Positions 52,164 through 60,312 of a stretch of 64,000 nucleotides of DNA are shown piece after piece. The translations under genes were made by a program, and so were the position numbers. The notes under the pieces were generated by a model. The model was given only the letters and a program-made list of their open reading frames with translations. It was not told where the DNA came from and searched no databases. The DNA is from Cnuibacter physcomitrellae (lineage in GTDB: Bacteria > Actinomycetota > Actinomycetes > Actinomycetales > Microbacteriaceae). The DNA is taken from the NCBI RefSeq assembly GCF_014640535.1, contig NZ_BMHD01000003.1:62001-126000 (forward strand). Reading direction: 5' to 3'. The first letter of the stretch is position 1; each line of letters opens with the position of its first letter.

Positions 52164-52949
52164 TCACTCGTAGAAGCCGGGGGCGTGGACGAACTCGGCC
52201 CAGTCCTCCGGGTCGTGGCTGATCCACACCGTGGCGCCCATGCTCTCCCGGAGGTTCTTCAGTCGCCGCAGCGAACGAAGCGCGGTCTTCGTGTCCGCGT
52301 CGATTGGGAAGTGGTATTCCTGCTCCATCTGGGCCCGGAGATGGATCGCATCACCGGTCAGGAGGAACGTCCTGGAGGGAAGTCGCACGGCCAGGCTCAC
52401 CTCACCCGGACTGTGCCCGGGGGTGGCGAGGATGGTGATGGCCCCGTCTCCGAACAGGTCGAGATCTCCGACCACTTCGCGGGTGTCGAGTCTCCGGATC
52501 ACATCGAGCACCTCCTGGCGGTAGACGAAGGACTGGATCGGGTCGGGCCAGTTCGCGTATCGCAGCTCACCTTCCCCGAAGAAGTGCTTGGCCTCGGGGA
52601 AGAGGAACAGGCCTCCCGTGTGATCGAAGTGGCCGTGGGAGGAGATGACGTGCGTCACATCGCTGAGCTTGTAGCCGAGGGCCGTGATCTGGTTGTCGAG
52701 ACGCTGGTCCTCCGATCCCCCGATCCCGAGGAGCGGAACCAGGTCCGCTCCGTAGATCCGCTCGGGGTCGGTGATCGCGTCCGGATGCAGGCCCGTGTCG
52801 AAGAGGACGAGGCCTCGCTGATGCTCGATCAGGTAGGAGGGGCACGGTATCGTCACCTCCCCGCTCGTGCCGTAGAGGAGGGTCTCCGATTGCACTGTGA
52901 GCGTCGGTGAGTCCAGTGCCCAGAGTCGACGTGCGTGACCGTGTGTCAT
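52164..52949 (-). CDS. Metallo-beta-lactamase-fold lactonase (AHL lactonase family)
   Basis: ATG 52949 with AAAGGAG nine bases upstream gives 261 residues. The zinc site 'ISSHGHFDHTGG' is intact, with later His/Asp in 'TPGHSPGEVSL', 'LLTGDAIHL' and 'VWISHDPEDW'. It belongs to the N-acyl-homoserine-lactone lactonase group (AiiA/AttM-like) by 'GLVLFDTGLHPDAI' and the overall order. In this island the likely substrate is a lactone of the catabolic route, for example made by the Baeyer-Villiger enzyme, rather than a signal molecule (inference). Confidence 0.85.
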   Translation of the reverse strand: MTHGHARRLWALDSPTLTVQSETLLYGTSGEVTIPCPSYLIEHQRGLVLFDTGLHPDAITDPERIYGADLVPLLGIGGSEDQRLDNQITALGYKLSDVTHVISSHGHFDHTGGLFLFPEAKHFFGEGELRYANWPDPIQSFVYRQEVLDVIRRLDTREVVGDLDLFGDGAITILATPGHSPGEVSLAVRLPSRTFLLTGDAIHLRAQMEQEYHFPIDADTKTALRSLRRLKNLRESMGATVWISHDPEDWAEFVHAPGFYE

Positions 52950-53130
52950 TCGACTTCGCTCCTTTCGCGAGTACGTCGTCGTACCCTCGTCAGTCTGCCG
53001 TCGATGCTCACGCGCCCTCTGTCCCATTGTGAGTCAGGGCGGCGGCTCGTCGCCTGCACGGCTGCTTACCATCGGCCATCGGCGCGGCCTGCCGGGCCTG
53101 CCGGGTTGAGTGTCACGCAAAGGAGCGTCC

Positions 53131-54219
53131 GTGCAGGGAAGAGTCGCAGCGGTCATCGGACCCCATGAGTTCGCCGTCAAGGAGTACGAGGTGCCCGATC
53201 CGGCGCCAGGGGCTCTGGTGCTCGACGTGCGAAGGGCCAACGTCTGCGGATCCGACATCCACCAGTTCCATTACGACAGTCCGGCTCTTCGAGAGGCAGC
53301 ACTCGGCCACGAGTTCGTCGGTCAGGTGGCTGCACTGGGTGAGGGTGTCACCCGAGACAACGCGGGCCAGCCGATCGCGGTCGGAGATCGCGTCGTCGCG
53401 GTGTACTACGTCACCTGTCGGCGCTGTGCGGCCTGCTTGCGCGGGGACTTCGGCATGTGCTCCAACTCGCTCCGTGAGTGGTCGAAGAACCCTGACGAGG
53501 CGCCTCACTTCCTGGGCGCGTTCGGGACCCACTACTACGTGAACGAGGACCAGTTCTTCTACAAGGTTCCCGACGAGCTCGAGGACTCCGTGGTCGCGGG
53601 CGCGAACTGCGGCCTGTCGCAGATGCTCTTCGCCCTGGACAAGACCCGCCTGACCGCGGGGTCCACTCTCGTGGTGCAGGGCGCAGGAGGTCTCGGACTC
53701 TATGCCGTCGCGGTCGCCAAGGAACGCGGCGCCCGAGTCCTCGTGATCGATGGCGTACCGGAACGCCTGGCTCTCGCCCGCGACTTCCACGCCGACGAGG
53801 TGATCGACATGGGCGAGTACACCTCGACCGACGCGCGAGCAGCACGGGTCGCAGAGCTCACCGGAGAGGCTGGAGCGGACATCGTCCTGGAGGTCACGGG
53901 GGTCGCCGCCGCGTTCTCCGAGTCCCTGGCCCTCGTCCGAACAGGGGGCGAGATCGTCTCCGTCGGGAACCTGAACGTCGGTGAAGGCTTCGAGATAGCT
54001 CTGTCTCCTGGCCTGCTCACTCGCAAGAACGTCCGCATCCAGGGAGTCCTCCGATACGACCCCTGGTACCTCCACAAGGCCCTCGACTTCCTCAGCCGAA
54101 CGCGCCGGAGCTTCCCCTTCGAGGCGTTGACGAAGGAGGCGCACGCTTTCGATGACCTGGCAGGGGCGATCCGGGACGGCGAGTCCCGCAGCGTCGCCCG
54201 CGCCTCGATCGTGATCTGA
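53131..54219 (+). CDS. Zinc-dependent medium-chain alcohol dehydrogenase
   Basis: GTG 53131, behind AAAGGAG with five bases between, gives 362 residues. The catalytic zinc residues are in 'ANVCGSDIHQFHYD' and 'LGHEFVG'; the structural zinc is held by 'CRRCAACLRGDFGMC'. The NAD loop is 'VQGAGGLGLYAVAVAKERGARVLVID', with Asp favouring NAD+. It resembles threonine/sorbitol-type dehydrogenases and oxidises a secondary or primary alcohol. It starts the operon with an aldehyde dehydrogenase and an SDR. Confidence 0.9.
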   Translation: MQGRVAAVIGPHEFAVKEYEVPDPAPGALVLDVRRANVCGSDIHQFHYDSPALREAALGHEFVGQVAALGEGVTRDNAGQPIAVGDRVVAVYYVTCRRCAACLRGDFGMCSNSLREWSKNPDEAPHFLGAFGTHYYVNEDQFFYKVPDELEDSVVAGANCGLSQMLFALDKTRLTAGSTLVVQGAGGLGLYAVAVAKERGARVLVIDGVPERLALARDFHADEVIDMGEYTSTDARAARVAELTGEAGADIVLEVTGVAAAFSESLALVRTGGEIVSVGNLNVGEGFEIALSPGLLTRKNVRIQGVLRYDPWYLHKALDFLSRTRRSFPFEALTKEAHAFDDLAGAIRDGESRSVARASIVI

Positions 54220-54246
54220 CCGACAACCAGAGAGAGCAGACCGACA

Positions 54247-55707
54247 ATGACCGACTACTTGGACAGACTCTTCATCGACGGCGAATGGCAGCAGTCCAGC
54301 TCCGGTGAGACCTTCCCCGTCGTCAACCCCGCTGATGGCTCCGAGTTAATCCGGATCGCCGACGGCGACGCCGAGGACATGACCCGGGCGATCGATGGGG
54401 CGGAGGCAGCGCAAGCGGATTGGGCTGCGCGACCCGCTCTCGAGCGATCCCAGATCCTCCGTCGCGCCGCCGAGATCGCGCGCGCCGACATCGACCGGCT
54501 CGCCGCAGTCATGACGGCCGAGCACGGGAAGCCGCTCGCGCAGTCCGTCGGTGAGCTCGACTACGGACTCGGATTCATCGAGTGGTTCGCAGAGGAGGCG
54601 CGCCGCGCGTACGGCACGACCATCCCGTCCACCAGCCGAGACAAGAGGATCCTCGCGATCCCTCAGGCCGCCGGGGTCAGCGTGGCGATCACTCCCTGGA
54701 ACTTCCCCTCGTTGCAGATCCTTCGCAAGCTGGGAGCCGCTCTGGCCGCGGGCTGTTCCATGGTCGTCAAGCCCGCGGCCTTGACCCCCCTCTCGGCGCT
54801 GGAGATCGGACGTTTCTTCTCCGAGGCGGGCCTGCCCGCCGGCGTCCTCCAGATCGTGCCCAGCTCGCGCGCCTCACGGGTGAGCCCGACGATCATGGCT
54901 GATGGTCGCGTTCGAGTCCTCTCGTTCACGGGATCCACCGAGGTAGGGAAGATCCTCATGCGTGAGGGGGCAACGACCATGAAGCGGCTCTCGCTCGAGC
55001 TCGGTGGGCATGCGCCCTTCATCGTCTTCGACGATGCCGACGTCGACCTCGCCCTCGACCAGCTGATCGCGGTCAAGATGCGGAACATGGGCCAGACCTG
55101 CGTGTCCGCCAACCGGGTGTTCGTCCAGCGTTCGATCGCCCCCGACTTCACGCGGCGCCTCGTCGAAAGGCTGTCGGCGATGCGGATCGGCTTCGGCTCT
55201 GAGGAGGGAGTCGAGGTCGGACCCCTCATCGAGGCATCGGCGGTCGAGAAGGTGGAGTCGCACGTCGCGGACGCGGTCGCGTCGGGAGCGACGGTGCTCA
55301 CGGGGGGCAAACGGCCCGAAGCCGAAGAGCTCGGACGCGGGCACTTCTACGAGCCGACGGTGCTGGCAGGCGCGACCGACGACATGCTCATCGCCCGGGA
55401 CGAGACGTTCGGACCCGTCGCACCGATCTTCGAGTTCGACACGGAGGAGGAGGTGGTCCGGCGCGCGAACAACTCGCCTTATGGCCTTGCTGCGTACTTC
55501 TTCACCCGCGACGTCAATCGAGTCGTGCGCGTGTCCGAAGCACTCGAGTACGGCACCGTCGGAGCCAACGACGGCACCATCTCCGCCGTCCAGGCGCCTT
55601 TCGGCGGCGTCAAGGAGAGCGGCATAGGACGTGAGGGCGGCCACTGGGGCGTTGAGGAGTACATGGACGTGAAGTACATCTCGCTCGCGGGTCTGTCGCG
55701 TCCGTGA
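54247..55707 (+). CDS. NAD(P)+-dependent aldehyde dehydrogenase
   Basis: The 486-residue enzyme carries 'ITPWNFPSLQILRKLGAALAAGC', 'LSFTGSTEVGKILM', the general-base Glu in 'LSLELGGHAPFIV' and the catalytic Cys in 'MRNMGQTCVSANRVFV'. The end 'FGGVKESGIGREGGHWGVEEYMDVKYISL' fits succinate-semialdehyde dehydrogenase-type enzymes. It oxidises an aldehyde to an acid, and probably follows the alcohol dehydrogenase just upstream (27-bp gap). Confidence 0.92.
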   Translation: MTDYLDRLFIDGEWQQSSSGETFPVVNPADGSELIRIADGDAEDMTRAIDGAEAAQADWAARPALERSQILRRAAEIARADIDRLAAVMTAEHGKPLAQSVGELDYGLGFIEWFAEEARRAYGTTIPSTSRDKRILAIPQAAGVSVAITPWNFPSLQILRKLGAALAAGCSMVVKPAALTPLSALEIGRFFSEAGLPAGVLQIVPSSRASRVSPTIMADGRVRVLSFTGSTEVGKILMREGATTMKRLSLELGGHAPFIVFDDADVDLALDQLIAVKMRNMGQTCVSANRVFVQRSIAPDFTRRLVERLSAMRIGFGSEEGVEVGPLIEASAVEKVESHVADAVASGATVLTGGKRPEAEELGRGHFYEPTVLAGATDDMLIARDETFGPVAPIFEFDTEEEVVRRANNSPYGLAAYFFTRDVNRVVRVSEALEYGTVGANDGTISAVQAPFGGVKESGIGREGGHWGVEEYMDVKYISLAGLSRP

Positions 55708-55730
55708 TCGCGAGTCAAGAAGGAGAAGAC

Positions 55731-56492
55731 ATGTCGCAGAAGTTGAAGGGCCGTAAGGCCGTGGTGACCGGCGCAGGCTCGGGCATGGGGCGCGCGATCG
55801 CGAAGCGGTTCGCCGAGGAGGGCGCGTCCGTCGCCGCACTCGACCTCGATCTCGCCGCAGCGGAGTCGACCGCGCAGAGCATCGTCGAGGCCGGGGGCAC
55901 AGCGTTCTCCCTGCGGGTCGACGTCTCCGACGACGCTTCCGTGAGGGCAGCGATCGACGGCAGCGTCACGGCGTTGGGCGGCATCGACGTGCTCGCCAAC
56001 ATCGCGGGGATCCTCGACGGCTACGCTCCCGTCCTCGAGACCAGCGAGCAGCTGTGGGACCGCATCATCGGGGTCGACCTCAAGGGGCCCTTCCTGATGA
56101 CCAGGGCAGTGCTCCCCACCATGCTCGAGAACGGCGGTGGGACCATCGTGAACATGGCCTCGATCGCAGGGTTCGTCGCCCGAGGCGGAGGTGCCGCCTA
56201 CACCTCGGCCAAGCACGGGGTCATCGGACTGACCAAGCAGACCGCGGCCGACTACGGCCTCCGTGGCATCAGGGTCAACGCGATCTGCCCGGGCGCCGTC
56301 GAGACCGCGATGACGAAGCAGATCCTCGACGAGGGAGAGGCTGCCGTGATCGAGTCGATCAACGCAGTCCCGGCGGGTCGTCACGCACAGCCGGAGGAGA
56401 TCGCGAACCTCGCGCTCTTCCTCGCGAACGACGAGTCGTCGTTCGTGCACGGAGCAGCGTACGTCATCGACGGCGGCTGGACCATCGTCTGA
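55731..56492 (+). CDS. SDR oxidoreductase
   Basis: ATG 55731 with AAGGAG upstream gives 253 residues. 'VVTGAGSGMGRAIAKRF', 'LDLDLAAAES' (Asp after the second strand, NAD-type), 'LANIAGILDGYAPVLE', 'VNMASIAGFVARGGGAAYTSAKHGV' and 'YVIDGGWTIV' are typical. It oxidises or reduces a hydroxyl/carbonyl group in the same operon as the alcohol and aldehyde dehydrogenases. A 12-bp hairpin follows. Confidence 0.9.
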   Translation: MSQKLKGRKAVVTGAGSGMGRAIAKRFAEEGASVAALDLDLAAAESTAQSIVEAGGTAFSLRVDVSDDASVRAAIDGSVTALGGIDVLANIAGILDGYAPVLETSEQLWDRIIGVDLKGPFLMTRAVLPTMLENGGGTIVNMASIAGFVARGGGAAYTSAKHGVIGLTKQTAADYGLRGIRVNAICPGAVETAMTKQILDEGEAAVIESINAVPAGRHAQPEEIANLALFLANDESSFVHGAAYVIDGGWTIV

Positions 56493-56502
56493 CCTGACGA
56501 CC

Positions 56503-56541
56503 ACGATGCCCCGGACCGATCCTCTCGGCCCGGGGCATCGT
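56503..56541. terminator. Strong bidirectional terminator
   Basis: A perfect 12-bp stem ACGATGCCCCGG / CCGGGGCATCGT is extended by an inner CCGA/TCGG pair with a 5-base loop. It lies between the convergent SDR (stop 56492) and acyl-CoA synthetase (stop 56553) genes and can serve both. Confidence 0.75.
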
Positions 56542-56552
56542 CGTGTGAGCAC

Positions 56553-58658
56553 TCAGGATGCGGCCGCTGCGCTCCTCACGACGACGCCATCGACCGCCAC
56601 GGCTCCGCCGCGCCCGTCGACCGCCTCCAGCAGCATCAACGGGTTGACGTCCAGCTCTCGGATGCCGAGAGCGGGATCGAGCATCGCCTCGCCCAGCCGC
56701 ACCGCCGCCTCTGCCCAGGCATCGACATCGACCGCCGGCGCTCCTCGAACGCCGCCCAGGACCGCGGCGATGCGCAGCTCGCCGATCGCCGCCTTCGCCT
56801 CCTCGAAGGAGAACGGGGGCAGGAGGAGTCGGACGTCGGGCATCGACTCCACGTAGATGCCGCCGGCGCCGACCATGACGACGGGGCCGAACACCGGGTC
56901 GTGCCGGGCGCCGAGCATCCCCTCATGCCTGCCCTTCACCATCTCCGCGATGATCACGCCATCTGTCGCCACCCCTTCTCCGTCGAGGATCGCGATCATC
57001 TCCTCCGTCGTCCTCACCACGTCATCGCGGTCCACGTTCACGCGGACCAGACCCAGCTCGGACTTGTGCGTGATCGCCGACGAGCATCCCTTCACGACCA
57101 GCCGCTCGGACTCGAGCCGTTCGAGCGCCGCCGGGACCTCGTCGCTGCTGCCCACCAGCACCCGGCCCACCGTCGGCACTCCGATACGCTCGAGGAGGTC
57201 GAGGCTCTCGGCCTCGTTGAGCGTCACGGCGGGCCCGTCCGGATGGGCGCGACCCCCCGGGTCCACCCGCCGAGCCCGAGCCCGCTCGATGAGCGCGTGG
57301 TGACGGAGGTACTGAGCGAGGCCGCGGATCGCCTGGGCCTCATCGGGGAAGACCAGGATGCCGCGCTCCCTGAACACCCGCGCGATCGACGACTGCGGCA
57401 CGACCATCACCACCGGGATGTCGGTGTCCGCCTCGAAGGCGGCGACGTCGCGGGCGAAGCGCTCGACGTCGTACCCCTTCCCGGCGACGGGGATGCCGAC
57501 GACGCACGCGTCGACCCCGCCGTCACGGCCGAGGATCGGAAGCACCTTTCCGAACAGGGAGCTGTCGGTGAGGAGCGCCGCCGTGACGTCGATGGGATTC
57601 TCCACCGAGGCGAAGGACGGCAGGGCGGCCGTCAGGTCCGCCCGCGTCTCAGCGCTCAGCACGGTGAGCGGGAGGCCCTCCTCACCCGCGGCGTCGGCGG
57701 CGAGGACGCAGATCGCGCCGGAGTTGCTCACGATCGCGATCTCGTCGCCTCGGGGCCGCTCGCGACGCAGGTACAGTGGTGCAGCAGCGACGAGGTCGCC
57801 GGTGCTGCGTGCCCGCCAGATGCCGTGCTTCTCCAGGAAGACGTCCACGACAGCCTCCTCCGTCGCGAGCGCCCCGGTGTGCGACGCGGCCGCCTTCTGG
57901 CCCGCTTCGCTCCGGCCGCCCTTCAGCGCGACCACGGGGACGTCCGCCTCGAGCGCGACCCTGGCGACCTCGGCGAGCGGCTCGAGGTCGGAGATGCCCT
58001 CGAGGTAGAGCAGCAGGAGCCGGACCTCCGGATCCTTCAGGACCTCCACGGCGAGCTCCGCAGCGGTGACATCGATGTCGTTCCCCGTGGCGTGAGCGTA
58101 TCGGACACCGAGCCCCGCCTCGCGCAGCAGCCCGTAGGGCACTGAGCAGAGAGCTCCGCTCTGGCTGACGATAGCGATCGACCCGTCCTGCGGGGGCTGT
58201 TCGGTGAACAGCGTCGAGAAGCTCAGGATGGAGCCCGAGGCGAAGTCCGCGAGCCCCTGCGAGTTCGGCCCGACGATCCGCATCCCCGAGCGGGCGGCCG
58301 CGTCGAGCATCTCACTCTGCCAGGCCAGTCCCTGCGCATCGCCGGTCTCGCCGAACCCCGATGCCATGATGACGCACCCCTTGACGCCGACCTCAGCGCA
58401 CCGGACGACCTGGGCCACCGCAGAGGCTCCGGACACGGCGATGATCGCGACATCGGGCGCCTCGTCGAGCGAGTCGAGGTCGGGATAGGCCTGGATGCCC
58501 TGGATGCGGTCGCGGCTCGGGTTGATCGGATACAGGCGGCCGGTGAACCCTCTCTCGAGCATGTACTTGATGGGGCGGCCGCCGATCTTCTCGGGGTCGC
58601 TCGACGCACCGATCACCGCGACCGAACGCGGCTCGTGGAAGAAGGAGAGGTCGCTCAC
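56553..58658 (-). CDS. ADP-forming acyl-CoA synthetase (acetate-CoA ligase family)
   Basis: GTG 58658, behind GGAGG with seven bases between and overlapping the DUF35 stop by 4 bp, gives 701 residues. The CoA-binding domain begins 'SVAVIGASSDPEKIGGRPIKYML', followed by a ligase-CoA domain with the phospho-His in 'AASHTGALAT' and a C-terminal ATP-grasp domain ('VVKGCSSAITHKSELGLV', 'GPVVMVGAGGIYVE', 'LGIRELDVNPLML'). It makes (or uses) an acyl-CoA with ATP to ADP. Such enzymes act on short or branched acids and some aromatic acids. Together with the next two genes it forms a small operon. Confidence 0.9.
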   Translation of the reverse strand: MSDLSFFHEPRSVAVIGASSDPEKIGGRPIKYMLERGFTGRLYPINPSRDRIQGIQAYPDLDSLDEAPDVAIIAVSGASAVAQVVRCAEVGVKGCVIMASGFGETGDAQGLAWQSEMLDAAARSGMRIVGPNSQGLADFASGSILSFSTLFTEQPPQDGSIAIVSQSGALCSVPYGLLREAGLGVRYAHATGNDIDVTAAELAVEVLKDPEVRLLLLYLEGISDLEPLAEVARVALEADVPVVALKGGRSEAGQKAAASHTGALATEEAVVDVFLEKHGIWRARSTGDLVAAAPLYLRRERPRGDEIAIVSNSGAICVLAADAAGEEGLPLTVLSAETRADLTAALPSFASVENPIDVTAALLTDSSLFGKVLPILGRDGGVDACVVGIPVAGKGYDVERFARDVAAFEADTDIPVVMVVPQSSIARVFRERGILVFPDEAQAIRGLAQYLRHHALIERARARRVDPGGRAHPDGPAVTLNEAESLDLLERIGVPTVGRVLVGSSDEVPAALERLESERLVVKGCSSAITHKSELGLVRVNVDRDDVVRTTEEMIAILDGEGVATDGVIIAEMVKGRHEGMLGARHDPVFGPVVMVGAGGIYVESMPDVRLLLPPFSFEEAKAAIGELRIAAVLGGVRGAPAVDVDAWAEAAVRLGEAMLDPALGIRELDVNPLMLLEAVDGRGGAVAVDGVVVRSAAAAS

Positions 58659-59017
58659 GAGGCCACCTCCTGGCACTCGGGAAGCAGTCGCCCCGAATCC
58701 TCGTCGAAGACGAGCGACACCTGGACTCGACTCCCGATGGTCGCATCGGGTGGGCACCGGACCATCACCCTCGCGCCCTCGTCGAGATCGACCAGGGCTA
58801 TGCCTATCGCCTCGCGAGCGGTCCCGTCTGCTCTGGCGGGACGGCGGTGCACGGTCGTCCGCGAGAACAGGGTCCCGGACCCCTTCACGTCGAAGGAGTC
58901 CGCGATCTCACCACATCGAGGGCACCTCGCCCTGGGGAGGTACCAGGTGTGCCCCTGGGCACACCGCTGAGCCAGGAGCCGAGCCTCCCCCTCCGTCCAG
59001 TCCTTCACCATGGTCAT
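58655..59017 (-). CDS. DUF35 OB-fold zinc-ribbon protein
   Basis: The 120-residue protein has the rubredoxin-like zinc ribbon C19-x3-H23 and C32-x2-C35 ('RCAQGHTWYLPRARCPRCGE') and an OB-fold domain ('GSGTLFSRTTVHR', 'IGIALVDLDEGARVMVR'). DUF35 proteins bind thiolase-like partners: with Ltp2 in steroid degradation such a pair forms a retro-aldolase. Its partner is the SCP2-like thiolase directly upstream (1-bp overlap). Confidence 0.85.
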   Translation of the reverse strand: MTMVKDWTEGEARLLAQRCAQGHTWYLPRARCPRCGEIADSFDVKGSGTLFSRTTVHRRPARADGTAREAIGIALVDLDEGARVMVRCPPDATIGSRVQVSLVFDEDSGRLLPECQEVAS

Positions 59018-60231
59018 CAGCGACCACCTTTCATCGTCGAGCTGAGGACGGCCGTCACATGGGCCGAGAGCACGCCCCCGTCAGCGTGGAGGAGGCCGCG
59101 ACGTGGGCGGGAGTCGAGCTGCCGTTGCTGGGCCTCGCCTCGCATCTGGACCACCATCTCCACGAGGTGGGCCATGCCGCCGGCGACCCCGGAGTGCCCA
59201 TACGACAGCAGCCCGCCGTGGAGGTTCAGGGGGAATCGGCCCTCGGGACCGAAGAGACCCTCCGCGGCCCGCCGCCCTGCGGTACCCGGCTCGACGATCC
59301 CGATCTGCTCGAGCAGGATGGCGAGGGTGATCGTGAAGCTGTCGTAGATGCCGAGGATCTCGAGGCCGTCGATGGCGACGCCTGCCTCGCGGAGGGCAGC
59401 CTGCGCGCTGGATCGTGCTCCGACGTCGTGGAAGTCGGCTTCGCTCACATGCTGGTGCGGGTTCGACTGTCCGATCCCGGCCACGGTGACGGCGCGCGGA
59501 TCGCCTCGGTCGATCGAGATCACCACCGCGGCGGCTCCGTCGGAGATCGGGCAGCAGTCGAGCAGCCCGAGCGGATCGGCGATCAGCGGCGCCGCGAGGA
59601 CGTCGTCGACGGAGATCGGCTTCCTGAACTGCGCACCGGGGTGAGTGACGGCGTGCGCGCGCATCTGCACGGCCAGAGGGGCGAGATCGGCCCTGCCCAG
59701 ACCGTATCGGTCGAGGTACTCCGCCGCCAGCAGTGCGTAATAGGCGGGGATGTTCGCACCCAGCAGCACCTCGTGCGTCGCGTGCCCGACCTGGGCGAGC
59801 GTGGCGATCGCCGTGTCCCGCGTCTGACCGCTGGCACGGTTCTCACCTCCCACGACGAGGACGTTCTCGGCCTCGCCGTTCCTCACGAGTCGCACGGCTT
59901 CAGCCACCATCGCCAGGCCCGTCGCCCCACCAACGCTCATGCCGAACGCCCGCTCAGGCCGGGCACCGAGGTACTCGGCGAGCACGTTCGCGGGCATGAT
60001 GTGGTTCAGGGTCGTGGCGTACCCGACGATCACGGTGTCGACGTCCCCCGAGCTGAGACCCGAGTCATCGAGAGCGCCGTACGCCGCACGCGCCTGCAGC
60101 TCCAGCGCGGTCGAACCGGAGTCGCGGCCGAACTCCGTGAGGCCGACTCCCGTGATCATGGCGTCGTCGCCGTCTCTCTCGTGGTGCACGGCCTCAGTCT
60201 CTCCGAAAGCCCTCATCCACGGCTGTCCCAT
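59017..60231 (-). CDS. SCP2-type thiolase-like protein, possible acyl-CoA aldolase
   Basis: Start is ATG 60231 or a later ATG (60216), about 404 residues. 'GVGLTEFGRDSGSTALELQARAAYGALDDSGL' and 'MPANVLAEYLGARPERAFGMSVGGATGLAMVAEAV' follow lipid-transfer-type thiolases. Where true SCP2 thiolases have the acyl-accepting Cys, this protein has 'SVGGATG', with no Cys. Conserved 'IYDSFTITLAILLEQIG' and 'GGLLSYGHSGVAGG' remain, with Tyr residues. Loss of the nucleophile plus a DUF35 partner is the pattern of Ltp2-type retro-aldolases, so it may cleave a 3-hydroxyacyl-CoA side chain rather than carry out thiolysis. This is inferred. Confidence 0.8.
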   Translation of the reverse strand: MGQPWMRAFGETEAVHHERDGDDAMITGVGLTEFGRDSGSTALELQARAAYGALDDSGLSSGDVDTVIVGYATTLNHIMPANVLAEYLGARPERAFGMSVGGATGLAMVAEAVRLVRNGEAENVLVVGGENRASGQTRDTAIATLAQVGHATHEVLLGANIPAYYALLAAEYLDRYGLGRADLAPLAVQMRAHAVTHPGAQFRKPISVDDVLAAPLIADPLGLLDCCPISDGAAAVVISIDRGDPRAVTVAGIGQSNPHQHVSEADFHDVGARSSAQAALREAGVAIDGLEILGIYDSFTITLAILLEQIGIVEPGTAGRRAAEGLFGPEGRFPLNLHGGLLSYGHSGVAGGMAHLVEMVVQMRGEAQQRQLDSRPRRGLLHADGGVLSAHVTAVLSSTMKGGR

Positions 60232-60312
60232 CTTGCGACGCCCCGGTCATGCGGATCGGGCGCCGGGCGATGATCGTGACCTAGTCAGTGTGGAAAGAAG
60301 GGTTATCCGACG

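Noticed and set aside
52164-52949. Lactonase as a quorum-quenching enzyme
   Set aside because: The fold permits it, but nothing around it concerns signalling. The neighbours are alcohol, aldehyde and ketone enzymes, so a catabolic lactone is the more economical reading.
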